Shown here piece after piece: positions 1 through 6,839 of a DNA stretch of 28,994 nucleotides. Both the position numbers and the translations under genes were made by a program. The notes under the pieces were generated by a model. That model was given only the letters and a program-made list of their open reading frames with translations, was not told the DNA's origin and ran no database searches. The stretch's first letter is position 1; each line of letters opens with the position of its first letter. The DNA comes from a virus, in IMG/VR virus record IMGVR_UViG_3300028025_006239, positions 1-28,994 of that record. One strand, 5' to 3'.

Positions 1-602
1 CTGCCCCAGAGCCAGAGCCAGCACCAGCCCCTAAGGCTGAAGAGGCTCCTAAGGCTCCGGTTTCCGATGAAGACAAGAGCCCACGCTACAAGAGCGGCGT
101 GAGTGACCAGGTGCTTTCGGGCATCAATGGCATTCTTGCTGACCTCACCGACGAGGACCGTTCAGCGGTTCTTGCTGGTCTTAGCGTCCAGAAGGACGGC
201 GAGCCAGAGGCTGAGGCCCCAATTTCTGAGTCCACTGCGGCTGTTGAAGTCGCTGAGGATGTTATCGCCGAGGCTGCCCCAGTGGCCGCCGAGGCTAATC
301 CTGCCGTTGATGCTGCCGCTACTTCTCTGGAGGAAGTCGCTGCCATCGCTAAGTCGGCACTCGATGCAGCCATTGCTGCGCAGCAGGAGGTCATGACCGT
401 AAAGTCGGCTGTGACCGAACTGATCGCAGATAAGGCCAAGGTCGAGGGAGAACTTGCTAAGGCTATTGACCTCGTTGGTCGCTTGATCAACGTGCCAATG
501 GGCCGAAAGCATGTGGCTGTAGAAACAAGTAAGTCCACGAACGGTGATAAGGCCCCATGGCTTGATCCGTTCATCGCGCGTCTTCTTGACGCACAGGAGT
601 AA
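1..602 (+). CDS. Capsid scaffold or prohead protease C-terminal part (5' truncated)
   Basis: The reading frame beginning at base 3 is open from the window edge, so the gene starts upstream; the in-frame GTG at 99 is probably not the start. About 199 residues are visible. They begin with a Pro/Glu/Ala-rich linker (alternating PEP and PAP), followed by acidic Ala-rich helical stretches with coiled-coil character, and end in a short conserved-looking tail with KAPWLDP. Position immediately before the major capsid gene, acidic helical composition and low complexity fit a capsid scaffolding protein, or the scaffold-like tail of a prohead protease fusion. No protease catalytic motif is visible because the N-terminus is missing. 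The stop overlaps the capsid gene's ribosome site (AGGAG, 595-599), so the two are co-expressed. The role is inferred mainly from position. Confidence 0.7.
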   Translation, partial: APEPEPAPAPKAEEAPKAPVSDEDKSPRYKSGVSDQVLSGINGILADLTDEDRSAVLAGLSVQKDGEPEAEAPISESTAAVEVAEDVIAEAAPVAAEANPAVDAAATSLEEVAAIAKSALDAAIAAQQEVMTVKSAVTELIADKAKVEGELAKAIDLVGRLINVPMGRKHVAVETSKSTNGDKAPWLDPFIARLLDAQE

Positions 603-608
603 AAAACT

Positions 609-1844
609 ATGAGCGACACACTTCGCGAGAAGCTGCAGGACGTTCACAAGGGACTTGAGTCCTTGAACGACACCGCAATTGTCTCCCGCACCGCCGGTGC
701 AGAAGACAATCTTGACGTTGCCGAGGCGTATGCTGTCCAGCGCGAACTTCGCAAGAAGTTCGGCAAGATGAGCACGTCGGAGCTCGGTGAGGCACTTGAC
801 ATTCAGGCCGGTCGCGAGACGGGGAAGCAGGCTTCGGCTGATATCCTCAACCGCCTTGCAACCGCTAACCCAAACATTTCTAAGCTTCTTGACAGCAGCG
901 GCGGCGCGGCTCTTATCCGACAGGACCTTGAGCCAATCCTTTATTCGCTGTTCGTAAAGCGCTTCCCAATGTTTGACCGCCTGCGCAAGGAGCCTGCAAA
1001 CGGCCTTGTGCACGCATTCAACCAGCAGACCGCTTACGGTGACGCTGTCTTCCAGACGGAGACCGGCACCGTGACCGATGATTCCAACACGTACGCTCGC
1101 CAGACGACTAACGTCGCCGTGCTTGCTACCCGTCGCGGGATCACGTTGAAGCAGCAGTTCGCCCTTACGGGTGGCGGCTCGCCTTTCAACGGCCTTTCGG
1201 CTGAGCTTGCCGGTGGCGTAACCGCCATCGCACAGAAGCTTCAGAAGCAGGTATTCCAGGGCAACGCGACCGTCACCTCGGGTGCAGGCGCGACCACCGA
1301 GCTCGGCGCGTATGACGCGAACGGGTTTGACGGTCTCCGCAAGCTCCTCGGCGCGACGGGTTCGGGCGTCATTGCGAACAAGGGCACCGCTGCCTACCTC
1401 GCAACGATCAACTCGGCTGTTGCTTCAGTTCTTAACAACGGTGGTAACCCATCGGCTCTCGTTTGCTCGCCAACGGACTACGCTGGCATCGTGAACGAAC
1501 TGACCAGCCTTGTGCGCTACAACGCACCTGCCGCTGATCAGGCCGCTGGCGCAACGTTCGGTCAGGTGGTTACGGCTGCCGGCGCTCTCCCAATCCTTGC
1601 GGTTGCGGGCGACGGAATCGGTTCGTACACCATCGGCGGAGCAACGACCACGAACTATCGCGACATGTACATCATTGACGAGGATACCTGGTCACTGCCG
1701 TACCTTGGCGCTGATAGCATCACGACGCTGGAGATTCCAGTTGGCGTGAACGGCGCCCTGTCCAAGCTCTACATTATGTATGTAATGTTCGGGCTTGCGA
1801 ACAAGGCTCCTCAGTTCAACGCGAAGGTTCGCGTTACCGTCTAA
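609..1844 (+). CDS. Major capsid protein, HK97 fold
   Basis: 411 residues, a usual size for HK97-type capsid proteins. Residues 1-95 are charged and helical (starting MSDTLREKLQDVHKGL), like a delta/scaffold-like domain or an N-arm. From about residue 100 the sequence has the HK97-style order: a helix ending ALIRQDLEPILYSLFVKRFPMFDRLRKE, an E-loop-like section rich in Thr, Gln and Gly (TETGTVTDDSNTYARQTTNVAVLATRRGIT), then P- and A-domain strands and helices, with the SALVCSPTDYAGIVNEL helix and a C-terminal beta section (KLYIMYVMFGL). It has a strong Shine-Dalgarno AGGAG nine bases before ATG, and a strong terminator follows it, as expected for the most abundant virion protein. The family call is by pattern, not by search. 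Whether it is cleaved or cross-linked cannot be told. Confidence 0.88.
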   Translation: MSDTLREKLQDVHKGLESLNDTAIVSRTAGAEDNLDVAEAYAVQRELRKKFGKMSTSELGEALDIQAGRETGKQASADILNRLATANPNISKLLDSSGGAALIRQDLEPILYSLFVKRFPMFDRLRKEPANGLVHAFNQQTAYGDAVFQTETGTVTDDSNTYARQTTNVAVLATRRGITLKQQFALTGGGSPFNGLSAELAGGVTAIAQKLQKQVFQGNATVTSGAGATTELGAYDANGFDGLRKLLGATGSGVIANKGTAAYLATINSAVASVLNNGGNPSALVCSPTDYAGIVNELTSLVRYNAPAADQAAGATFGQVVTAAGALPILAVAGDGIGSYTIGGATTTNYRDMYIIDEDTWSLPYLGADSITTLEIPVGVNGALSKLYIMYVMFGLANKAPQFNAKVRVTV

Positions 1845-1866
1845 TCTCCACTAGGGGAATAGATGC

Positions 1867-1904
1867 GCAGAGGGCTGGCATTTCTGCCAGCCCTCTGCTA
1901 TTTT
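1867..1904 (+). terminator. Rho-independent terminator after the capsid gene
   Basis: A perfect 14-bp stem (1867-1880 with 1885-1898) with a four-base TTTC loop is followed by TATTTT. It lies 22 bases after the capsid stop. The T-rich tail also forms the extended -10 element of the next gene, so terminator and promoter are fused. Confidence 0.9.
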
Positions 1905-1910
1905 ATAGAC
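1896..1910 (+). promoter_or_regulatory. Extended -10 promoter, leaderless start for the 1911 gene
   Basis: TGC followed by TATTTT (1899-1904) matches an extended -10 element. Exactly six bases separate it from the ATG at 1911, so transcription should begin at or next to the start codon. No Shine-Dalgarno is present and the upstream bases are occupied by the terminator hairpin. Confidence 0.6.
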
Positions 1911-2144
1911 ATGGATGACGAGCGGATGTACGAGGCAGCCAAGAAGATCGCCCAGATGGCGGCTAGGAATTACAACCCCATGGAGCGCGTGGCAGTGCGG
2001 GGTCCATTCCAGGGACTAGTTACATTCCCGGACGGGCAGTTCTATACCTTTGCCGATGGGATCGCAATGATCCACCGAAAGAACCTTTCTCAGGCGATCA
2101 ATATGGGGTGCCGCCGAGTAATTAAGAGGTCTCCTCGCTCTTAG
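1911..2144 (+). CDS. Small protein of unknown function (77 aa)
   Basis: I do not recognise this protein. An ATG exists at 1863, but that start would translate through the terminator hairpin. The ATG at 1911, six bases after an extended -10, is preferred and gives 77 residues beginning MDDERMYEAAKKIAQMAARN. The product has an N-terminal amphipathic helix, a central beta-like section with GPFQGLVTFPDGQFYTFADG (a hairpin around PDGQ), and a basic C-terminus (RRVIKRSPRS), suggesting a small soluble fold that might bind nucleic acid or another protein. It is transcribed independently of the capsid gene and is convergent with the glycosyltransferase, with a 23-bp tail-to-tail overlap. No function is claimed. 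Confidence 0.6.
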   Translation: MDDERMYEAAKKIAQMAARNYNPMERVAVRGPFQGLVTFPDGQFYTFADGIAMIHRKNLSQAINMGCRRVIKRSPRS

Positions 2145-2991
2145 CGTTTGCAATCACTTGCAGCGACCCGACATCAAAACTGAAGTGAGTTGTACCGTAG
2201 TGGCGGGTAACCGCATCAACCTTTAGCCAGATCTCTCCGCCGATGCTGGTCCAGTCGTGGCAGAACGTATAGTCCTCGCCAATGAAGTAGTTCTCCGGAT
2301 CGCGTGAGTATCGGAAATACTCAAAGGATTCAATTGGCGGATTGGCCTTAGCCTCTTCCCCAGCGCCATCTGGCTCAAGATAGGTTCGCCCAGGGAATCC
2401 CTCTTGGAACTTCTCAAACACAGAGCGATGCAGGATGACACAGCCAGTGCCAATCTTGGTCGCGCGTACAAGATTCAACTTAAGGGCATCCTCATCAAGG
2501 TCCTTACTGGACCTCTCGTCAACGATAAAGTTTGGTGCGCAGAAATAGGAGCTCAAGAACTCGTGCGGGACGTTTGGCCCAGCGGCAAGCGTGAATTCTT
2601 GCAGGCGCTTTGTGTCCATTGACCGCTTGGAGCATGGGATGCCAACGAACGTCTTGCCGCTTACGACTGCAGCCATGATGTCCTTGGCGTCTACCTCAAT
2701 ATCTCCGTCAAGCATGACAAGGTAGTCATATCCCGATGCCATGAACTGGGAGATGATTTTGTTCCTTGCAAGGGGAAGGATTGAATTACCCCAGACCACA
2801 CGCCAGCCAAACTTCATCCCCCACTTCATGCAGGTCCTCTGCAGGTCAAGGACGGTCTTCACATAGCCCCAGCTCATGTTGCCATCAAGTGATGGGCTTG
2901 AGATATAGATCTTTGGCATTGGTGGCTCTGCCGCTGCGGCTGCCTGGCTTGCCAACTGCTCTTCGCGGTTCTGCCTTGACTTCTTGCTCAT
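2122..2991 (-). CDS. Glycosyltransferase, GT-A (family 2-like)
   Basis: 289 residues. After a charged and Ala-rich N-terminus (1-22), a GT-A core starts with KIYISSPSLDG (27-37), continues through a helix with LPLARNKIISQFMASGYDYLV and reaches DGD at residues 95-97, the position of the DxD metal/nucleotide-sugar motif. Later come GTGCVILHRS (181-190) and GEDYTFCHDW (238-247), the usual acidic acceptor-side motif, and a histidine near RHYGTTHFS. By family it would transfer a sugar from a nucleotide-sugar donor, but the donor and acceptor are unknown; virion protein, DNA or host surface glycan are all possible. It lies antisense within the head operon, with its own Shine-Dalgarno (GGGAGG) and a candidate extended -10 promoter at 3022-3030, so it looks like an independently expressed cargo gene. 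Confidence 0.82.
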   Translation of the reverse strand: MSKKSRQNREEQLASQAAAAAEPPMPKIYISSPSLDGNMSWGYVKTVLDLQRTCMKWGMKFGWRVVWGNSILPLARNKIISQFMASGYDYLVMLDGDIEVDAKDIMAAVVSGKTFVGIPCSKRSMDTKRLQEFTLAAGPNVPHEFLSSYFCAPNFIVDERSSKDLDEDALKLNLVRATKIGTGCVILHRSVFEKFQEGFPGRTYLEPDGAGEEAKANPPIESFEYFRYSRDPENYFIGEDYTFCHDWTSIGGEIWLKVDAVTRHYGTTHFSFDVGSLQVIANAKSEETS

Positions 2992-3014
2992 TTTAGCCTC
3001 CCTATGTATTGCTA

Positions 3015-3035
3015 TGACCCTATATTAGCAGATTG
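3015..3035. promoter_or_regulatory. Candidate divergent promoter pair (glycosyltransferase / connector)
   Basis: On the - strand TGC-TAATAT (3030 down to 3022) is an extended -10, about 30 bases before the glycosyltransferase ATG, with the Shine-Dalgarno GGGAGG in the leader. On the + strand the same bases read TATATT (3021-3026), a good -10 for the connector gene. The two -10 elements share five base pairs, so the two directions would compete for polymerase. Confidence 0.55.
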
Positions 3036-3078
3036 CCTAGCCGTAGACGAAAGGCCTACTATTGAGGACAATCTAGTC

Positions 3079-3993
3079 ATGATTCGTTTGACAATCCCCG
3101 TTTCAGATATCGCCACCCAGATCGCATCTTACAACAAAATTGAGATCGGCAGGGCGAATACCAAGGCAGATGCTGACGCCCGCACTGGGACATGGGCAAG
3201 CATCGGTCAGGTCGTTACCCTTGTACCAAACGTAAGCGCCTATACCTACGACGACGACGGGGCTGCCGACGGGCAGTTTCACACCTACCGCCTGATCAAT
3301 AGCTCAACGAGCGCTGCGAACTCGTGGGCCACGATTGTGGGCAGAGCGCTTGGCTACCTGACGGCAGACGAATTCCGCTCGTATCAAATGGGCGACCTAA
3401 CCTCCCCAGACGGCACCCCGCTTGCTGACGCCACCATTGATTCCTTTATCTCCGTAGCCTCACGACTAGCGGATTCCTACGTTGGGTATTCATTTGCCCT
3501 CAAGCAGACCACCGAGCGGCACAACTGGTCGCAGAAGACCCGCCGTGTGTATCCTCGCGAGAAGCCCATTGTATCTGTTAGCTCGTTTTATGTATACGTC
3601 AGCAACCAGCAGAACGCAGCATTTACGGTCAACGACATCTTTATCAACTCTGACCGTGGCTACCTTGAGGTCACAAGCCTTGCCAACGTGACGTACTCCC
3701 TGTTCCCAGCAATCGTCGCCCTTGGGCTCATTGAGCCAGTTGCGCAGATTACGTACACCCACGGGTACCAATACACCCCAAGCGACGTCAAGGACGCAGT
3801 TGCGTTGATTACGGTTGAACTGCTGGCTCGAGACAGCCTGTCAAAGCAGGGGCTGACTGGGCTTTCCCGACTGCGCGTTGGCGAGATGGAAATGTATTCA
3901 GATCAGCCAGTTGGCGCCGGATCAAGCACGCTGGCGATCCCGTCGGCAGCATGCACCATGTTGGATAACTATCGCTTCCTATCGGTGCGCTGA
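3079..3993 (+). CDS. Head-tail connector (adaptor, HK97 gp6-like) with N-terminal Ig/FN3-like domain
   Basis: 304 residues from the ATG at 3079. An in-frame ATG at 3004 has no ribosome site and lies before the candidate -10 (3021-3026), while 3079 is preceded by GAGG at 3064-3067. Residues 1-90 form a beta-rich Ig or fibronectin-like domain (LTIPVSDIATQIASYNKIEI, then AYTYDDDGAADGQFHTYRL). From about 93 (YLTADEFRSYQMGDL) comes an adaptor-like part: helices around ATIDSFISVASRLADSYVGYSF, a beta section, then VKDAVALITVELLARDSL, the typical gp6/gp15-type connector helix. Adaptors form a ring between portal and tail. The order adaptor, head closure, gp10-like neck supports the call. Its stop overlaps the next ATG by one base. 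The N-terminal extra domain is unusual. Confidence 0.75.
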   Translation: MIRLTIPVSDIATQIASYNKIEIGRANTKADADARTGTWASIGQVVTLVPNVSAYTYDDDGAADGQFHTYRLINSSTSAANSWATIVGRALGYLTADEFRSYQMGDLTSPDGTPLADATIDSFISVASRLADSYVGYSFALKQTTERHNWSQKTRRVYPREKPIVSVSSFYVYVSNQQNAAFTVNDIFINSDRGYLEVTSLANVTYSLFPAIVALGLIEPVAQITYTHGYQYTPSDVKDAVALITVELLARDSLSKQGLTGLSRLRVGEMEMYSDQPVGAGSSTLAIPSAACTMLDNYRFLSVR

Positions 3994-4322
3994 TGGCGCT
4001 GCCGGGATTCAGGACCTCAGTTCAACTCATTAGGACAGGTCAATCTGGTCAGGCCGCCGATGGCACCCCAACGGTGACGACAACTACTGTCTGGACAAAA
4101 CTTGGTCACTACCAGCAACAGCAGGGTATTTTTAAGGGCGCAGAGACTGGGTATTCCGAATATGAGGTATACCGATTCTGGCTTCCGTTCCTTACTGGAA
4201 CTGATCGCCCGCAAATGGCTGACGTACTCCGCGCCGATGGCTATGATTACCAAGTTGTCGGTATTGAGCAGGAGACGCTCAACCATCACATTATTGTAAA
4301 GGCGCACAGGTCAGAAGAGTAA
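3993..4322 (+). CDS. Head closure (stopper) protein, SPP1 gp16-like
   Basis: 109 residues. The start is set by a TGATG overlap with the connector stop, so translation is coupled. Beta-rich: an opening segment with VQLIRTGQSG, a middle section WTKLGHYQQQQGIFKGAE and YEVYRFWLP, then DVLRADGYDYQVVGIEQETLNHHIIVKA. The pattern of a small barrel ending in DGxxYxVxG-(x)n-HxxVxxxR is typical of the head-closure family that plugs the capsid under the adaptor ring. Gene order (after the adaptor, before a gp10-like protein) gives most of the support. An independent promoter is not apparent. Confidence 0.68.
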   Translation: MALPGFRTSVQLIRTGQSGQAADGTPTVTTTTVWTKLGHYQQQQGIFKGAETGYSEYEVYRFWLPFLTGTDRPQMADVLRADGYDYQVVGIEQETLNHHIIVKAHRSEE

Positions 4323-4323
4323 A

Positions 4324-4869
4324 ATGGCCCGCGCAACAATCGGTACACGAGGTGCGATTTCTGGCCTTGAGGGCGTTGTTCGGAAACTTCAAGGTCTTTC
4401 TAAGTCTCTGCGAAGTGACGCTTCGCTCGGCGCAATTGATCGCATGCAGAGCATTGCCTTTGAGAAGCTGGAAGAAGCAGTCTATGGCGTCCAGTACGGC
4501 ACGAGCCTTGCTGAAATCTTCCACCGCACTAGGCCGAAGGGGAGTATGGCGAAGAACGCTGGTACGCCAGTAAAGACTGGTCGCCTCCAGAATGCCCTTG
4601 TTGTGCAGGGTGCTCCGTACAGCATTTTTGAACGAAACCGAGGCAAGAGAGGTCACTTTAGCGTGACCTATGGTGCCGATCCACAAGACCCCAACAAAGG
4701 CAACGAGAGATACTTCCCGCGCGTTGAGGCAAGGTACGGCTTCTTCGCTGATGGTATTAGCGAGTTTGAGCGAACGGAGACAATGAAAAACCTGAGCGCT
4801 GATCTCGCTCAGGTCTTCACTAAAGAGGTCCGAAATCGCCTAGCGCGACAGATCAGGTCGGGTCGCTAG
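4324..4869 (+). CDS. Neck / tail-completion protein, HK97 gp10-like
   Basis: 181 residues starting one base after the previous stop. An N-terminal region with GLEGVVRKLQGLSKSLR is followed by a helix (SIAFEKLEEAVYGVQ), then GTPVKTGRLQNALVV, the characteristic P-xx-TGxLxxS/A-like motif of the HK97 gp10 family. Next is a beta part with YSIFERNRGKRGHFSVTYGADP, and finally an amphipathic helix LSADLAQVFTKEVRNRLARQI. Family members sit at the neck or the head-proximal tail end. It ends the first structural block; its stop overlaps the stop of the antisense metallophosphoesterase gene by four bases. Confidence 0.72.
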   Translation: MARATIGTRGAISGLEGVVRKLQGLSKSLRSDASLGAIDRMQSIAFEKLEEAVYGVQYGTSLAEIFHRTRPKGSMAKNAGTPVKTGRLQNALVVQGAPYSIFERNRGKRGHFSVTYGADPQDPNKGNERYFPRVEARYGFFADGISEFERTETMKNLSADLAQVFTKEVRNRLARQIRSGR

Positions 4870-6074
4870 TCGCAGTTAATAACCTTTAGGTCGTCCCAGC
4901 CGTCTGCCCCAACCGTGAGGGTAAGCAGACCTCCTGGTGACTCAATGCCAGTCATCTCAGTAAACCACTGAGAGCCACCATCAAGCGAGGGCGCCTGAAT
5001 GTGCGTCCTGTGCCCGTGTGTGGCGACCTGCAGCGAGTGGAAGTGCCCCGTAAGCAGTAGCGTGGCATCCCCAGTTGGGCGCTCGCCAAATGCTTGACCC
5101 TTCCACCAGTTTGCGACCTTGGCAATTGGGCCAGCGCCGCCCGACCGTGCCTGATGCCCGTGAGCCAGACCGATGATCGTGCCGTGCACATCAATCGTGA
5201 TAGTCAGATCATTGTCTGGCATCACAAAGGATACGTGCCCGTACGCCTCTGGGTTTGCCGCAAGGATCTCAGCAACCTGCTCAAATACAGCCACGTCATC
5301 GTTATCCCCGAAGGTGGTGTATGCCTTGCCGTTCTTTCGGTTCTCGCCGTGGTTGCCGGGAATGGCAGCGACGATGACCTTAGGGGCGAGTTTTGACCAA
5401 CGCTCTAATGCCTTCACAAGCAATCGGCGCATAACCTTTACCTGCTCGCGGCGGTCTAGGTCCACTTGGAATCCCTGCATGGCATAGTGCCCGTCAGTGC
5501 TTTCCACAAGGTCACCAAGACCAGTCACAACGACTCGGTCAAATGAACGCCCAGACTTTGTGAGTTCTTTGAAGCGCTGCTCAACAAGCCCGATACCACG
5601 GACGAATCGGTCAACAACGCCTGCCGAACCGCCGCCTTCGCCCTTGCCCATCTGCGTGTCGGAGATGGCAATAACGAACGCCCGGTCGCCACTAGAGGTG
5701 ACGGTGATCGGCTTGTGCTTCTTGATCTCGGCAATCAGGGCATTGACGTCAGTGTCGGGACGATTCTGCCGGGTGCGGATCGTTGCTCGATAGTAGTAGA
5801 AGCGCTGAGTGTTTCCGTCGCCGATGTTGGCATCCCACGTTCGGAACTGGATAGTGTCATCCGAGATCTCAAACTCCTCTGGGTCAAATCCCCACTCGCG
5901 GAGGAGGGAGTCCCAGTCTGGGCGTGGACCATTCTGCTTGACGGTGATGTCACCGCTTCGGCTGTTCTGATCCCATCGGACGCCCGGCTCCCAGCCCTCT
6001 GGGTGGTCCTTCTTTGGGCGTCTCGCGTTTTCTTTGGCAGACTGAACTGCCCTGAGCTTTTCTAGTTCGCTCAT
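4866..6074 (-). CDS. Calcineurin-like metallophosphoesterase
   Basis: 402 residues. Residues 1-125 are a phage-type N-terminal region (DWDSLLREWGFDPEEFEI, then a basic RFYYYRATIRTRQNRP strand). The catalytic domain begins at about 130 and has the metallophosphoesterase motifs in order: SDTQMG (D139, Q141), GLGDLVES (D188), PGNHGE (N241, H242), AHGH (H305, H307) and TGHFH (H344, H346). The first motif is DxQ instead of the common DxH. Family members use two metal ions to hydrolyse phosphomono- or phosphodiesters, often DNA or RNA ends or cyclic nucleotides; the substrate cannot be read here. ATGA coupling to the HTH gene (6071-6074) shows co-translation. It is part of an antisense island between neck and tail genes. 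Confidence 0.85.
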   Translation of the reverse strand: MSELEKLRAVQSAKENARRPKKDHPEGWEPGVRWDQNSRSGDITVKQNGPRPDWDSLLREWGFDPEEFEISDDTIQFRTWDANIGDGNTQRFYYYRATIRTRQNRPDTDVNALIAEIKKHKPITVTSSGDRAFVIAISDTQMGKGEGGGSAGVVDRFVRGIGLVEQRFKELTKSGRSFDRVVVTGLGDLVESTDGHYAMQGFQVDLDRREQVKVMRRLLVKALERWSKLAPKVIVAAIPGNHGENRKNGKAYTTFGDNDDVAVFEQVAEILAANPEAYGHVSFVMPDNDLTITIDVHGTIIGLAHGHQARSGGAGPIAKVANWWKGQAFGERPTGDATLLLTGHFHSLQVATHGHRTHIQAPSLDGGSQWFTEMTGIESPGGLLTLTVGADGWDDLKVINCD

Positions 6075-6325
6075 CGCTGTTCACACGAGCACTGGCCGCG
6101 TCGGTGACGGTTGACCGTCCACGAGTTGACTTTGTGACCCTTTGAGTTCAGCCATGTCGCAATAGTGACTGCGTCAATAGTCTCTTCAGCAAATGCCGCA
6201 GAGAGGGCTGCCAGCGCCTCCTTGTCCAGACTGCGCTTGAGCGCACGGACGCTGCAGGAGGCTCCACGGTGCTTTGTCTCCTGCAGTTGGCGAATCTCGC
6301 TCAGCAGGTTATCGCTTGCCGACAT
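6071..6325 (-). CDS. Small helix-turn-helix DNA-binding protein
   Basis: 84 residues from the ATG at 6325. An upstream in-frame TTG (6346) would have the purine-rich ribosome site inside the coding region (AAGGGGAG next to the ATG), so 6325 is preferred. Two helices (NLLSEIRQLQETKH and VRALKRSLDKEALAALSAAF) lead to a likely HTH at about 45-76, AVTIATWLNSKGHKVNSWTVNRHRRG, ending in the CSC motif. From memory, small proteins ending in RHRRG-x-CxC occur in actinophages, sometimes beside a metallophosphoesterase and sometimes annotated as small terminase or HTH proteins. It overlaps the metallophosphoesterase start by four bases. It could regulate its own operon or recognise DNA for the enzyme; which one is not shown. 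Confidence 0.7.
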   Translation of the reverse strand: MSASDNLLSEIRQLQETKHRGASCSVRALKRSLDKEALAALSAAFAEETIDAVTIATWLNSKGHKVNSWTVNRHRRGQCSCEQR

Positions 6326-6371
6326 AATCTCCCCTTCCCCCGTCAATAATATGACGGACTAGATTCCTCAC

Positions 6372-6405
6372 AGGGGGGATCATACCACGGCAATAAGATA
6401 AAACA
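6372..6405 (-). promoter_or_regulatory. Promoter of the HTH-metallophosphoesterase operon
   Basis: On the - strand TGG followed by TATGAT (plus coordinates 6387 down to 6379) is a strong extended -10. A TTGTTT element 16 bases upstream could act as -35. The predicted start lies about 45 bases before the ATG at 6325, leaving a leader with a purine-rich ribosome site. Confidence 0.7.
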
Positions 6406-6428
6406 AGCCCGCGCACACAACTTGTGTG
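6402..6428 (-). terminator. Terminator after the XhlA-like gene
   Basis: On the - strand, just past the stop of the 6437-6736 gene, is a 7-bp inverted repeat CACACAA/TTGTGTG (6414-6420 with 6422-6428). It is followed by a G/C-rich flank and then TTGTTTTATC. The loop is short, so the effective stem is about six base pairs. It separates the membrane-protein gene from the HTH operon promoter. Confidence 0.5.
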
Positions 6429-6436
6429 GGGGAGTT

Positions 6437-6736
6437 TTAGGGGATGAACCTCAAGACGATGGCAAGGACGCCAAGGCCGACAGCGACAGCAACTGTTGCG
6501 TCTGGAAGCAGCCATCGGATTGCACTTTTTGCCTGCTTCTCGGTTGCTTCTTTGGCGTTCATATCGGAGGCAATCTTCTGCACTACCTCATGAATGGTAT
6601 TGACCTTTTCGTCAATATTGCTAACCCTTCGTGAGAGGTCATCCATACGAGCGTCCATGTGTCCCCTCCAATAGGCTAGGGCGACAACCTCCTCCTGGGA
6701 GGTGGCAAGGTCGTCAGGGATTTGTGATTTCGCCAT
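6437..6736 (-). CDS. XhlA-like membrane protein (coiled coil plus C-terminal TM)
   Basis: 99 residues. Residues 12-70 are a charged heptad-like coiled coil (GHMDARMDDLSRRVSNIDEK, then VNTIHEVVQKIASDM). A single transmembrane helix is at about 79-97 (ATVAVAVGLGVLAIVLRFI), ending with a very short tail. This layout is that of hemolysin XhlA/holin-accessory proteins and of many small phage membrane proteins. It may assist lysis or act at the membrane during infection; the true holin candidate lies elsewhere at 21936. There is no Shine-Dalgarno before the ATG. It diverges from the tail terminator gene, with an inverted repeat between them. Confidence 0.68.
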   Translation of the reverse strand: MAKSQIPDDLATSQEEVVALAYWRGHMDARMDDLSRRVSNIDEKVNTIHEVVQKIASDMNAKEATEKQAKSAIRWLLPDATVAVAVGLGVLAIVLRFIP

Positions 6737-6744
6737 AAGGCGGA

Positions 6745-6780
6745 TTGTTACGTAAATCGCGGCTATTGTCTATGTAACAA
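6745..6780. promoter_or_regulatory. Inverted repeat in a divergent intergenic region
   Basis: TTGTTACGTA (6745-6754) and TATGTAACAA (6771-6780) form a 10-bp inverted repeat with one mismatch and a 16-base spacer. It lies between the divergent XhlA-like and tail terminator genes, starting nine bases before the former's ATG. It could be an operator or paired divergent promoter elements. No matching copy was seen elsewhere in the window. Confidence 0.4.
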
Positions 6781-6804
6781 ACATCTGCGTAGAACCAACT
6801 AGGG

Positions 6805-6839
6805 TTGATGATTTAGCGCAAGAGTCGTAAAGTTGCAGC
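6805..6839 (+). promoter_or_regulatory. Promoter with leaderless start for the tail terminator gene
   Basis: TTGATG (6805-6810), 17 bases, TAAAGT (6828-6833), six bases, ATG (6840). Both hexamers resemble the bacterial housekeeping consensus at ideal spacing. The start codon falls at the expected first transcribed base, and no Shine-Dalgarno is present. Confidence 0.62.

Noticed and set aside
99-602. Gene start at GTG 99
   Set aside because: The same frame is open to the window edge with a protein-like Pro/Glu/Ala linker; the true start is upstream.
162-1013. 283-residue - strand frame opposite the scaffold and capsid genes
   Set aside because: Shadow of two well supported + strand genes, Cys/Leu-rich without domain pattern and without ribosome site.
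1863-1910. Upstream ATG start for the 77-residue gene
   Set aside because: It would translate the terminator hairpin; the palindromic DNA gives a meaningless peptide and the candidate promoter lies after it.
3004-3078. ATG at 3004 as start of the connector gene
   Set aside because: No ribosome site, and it lies upstream of the candidate -10 at 3021-3026.
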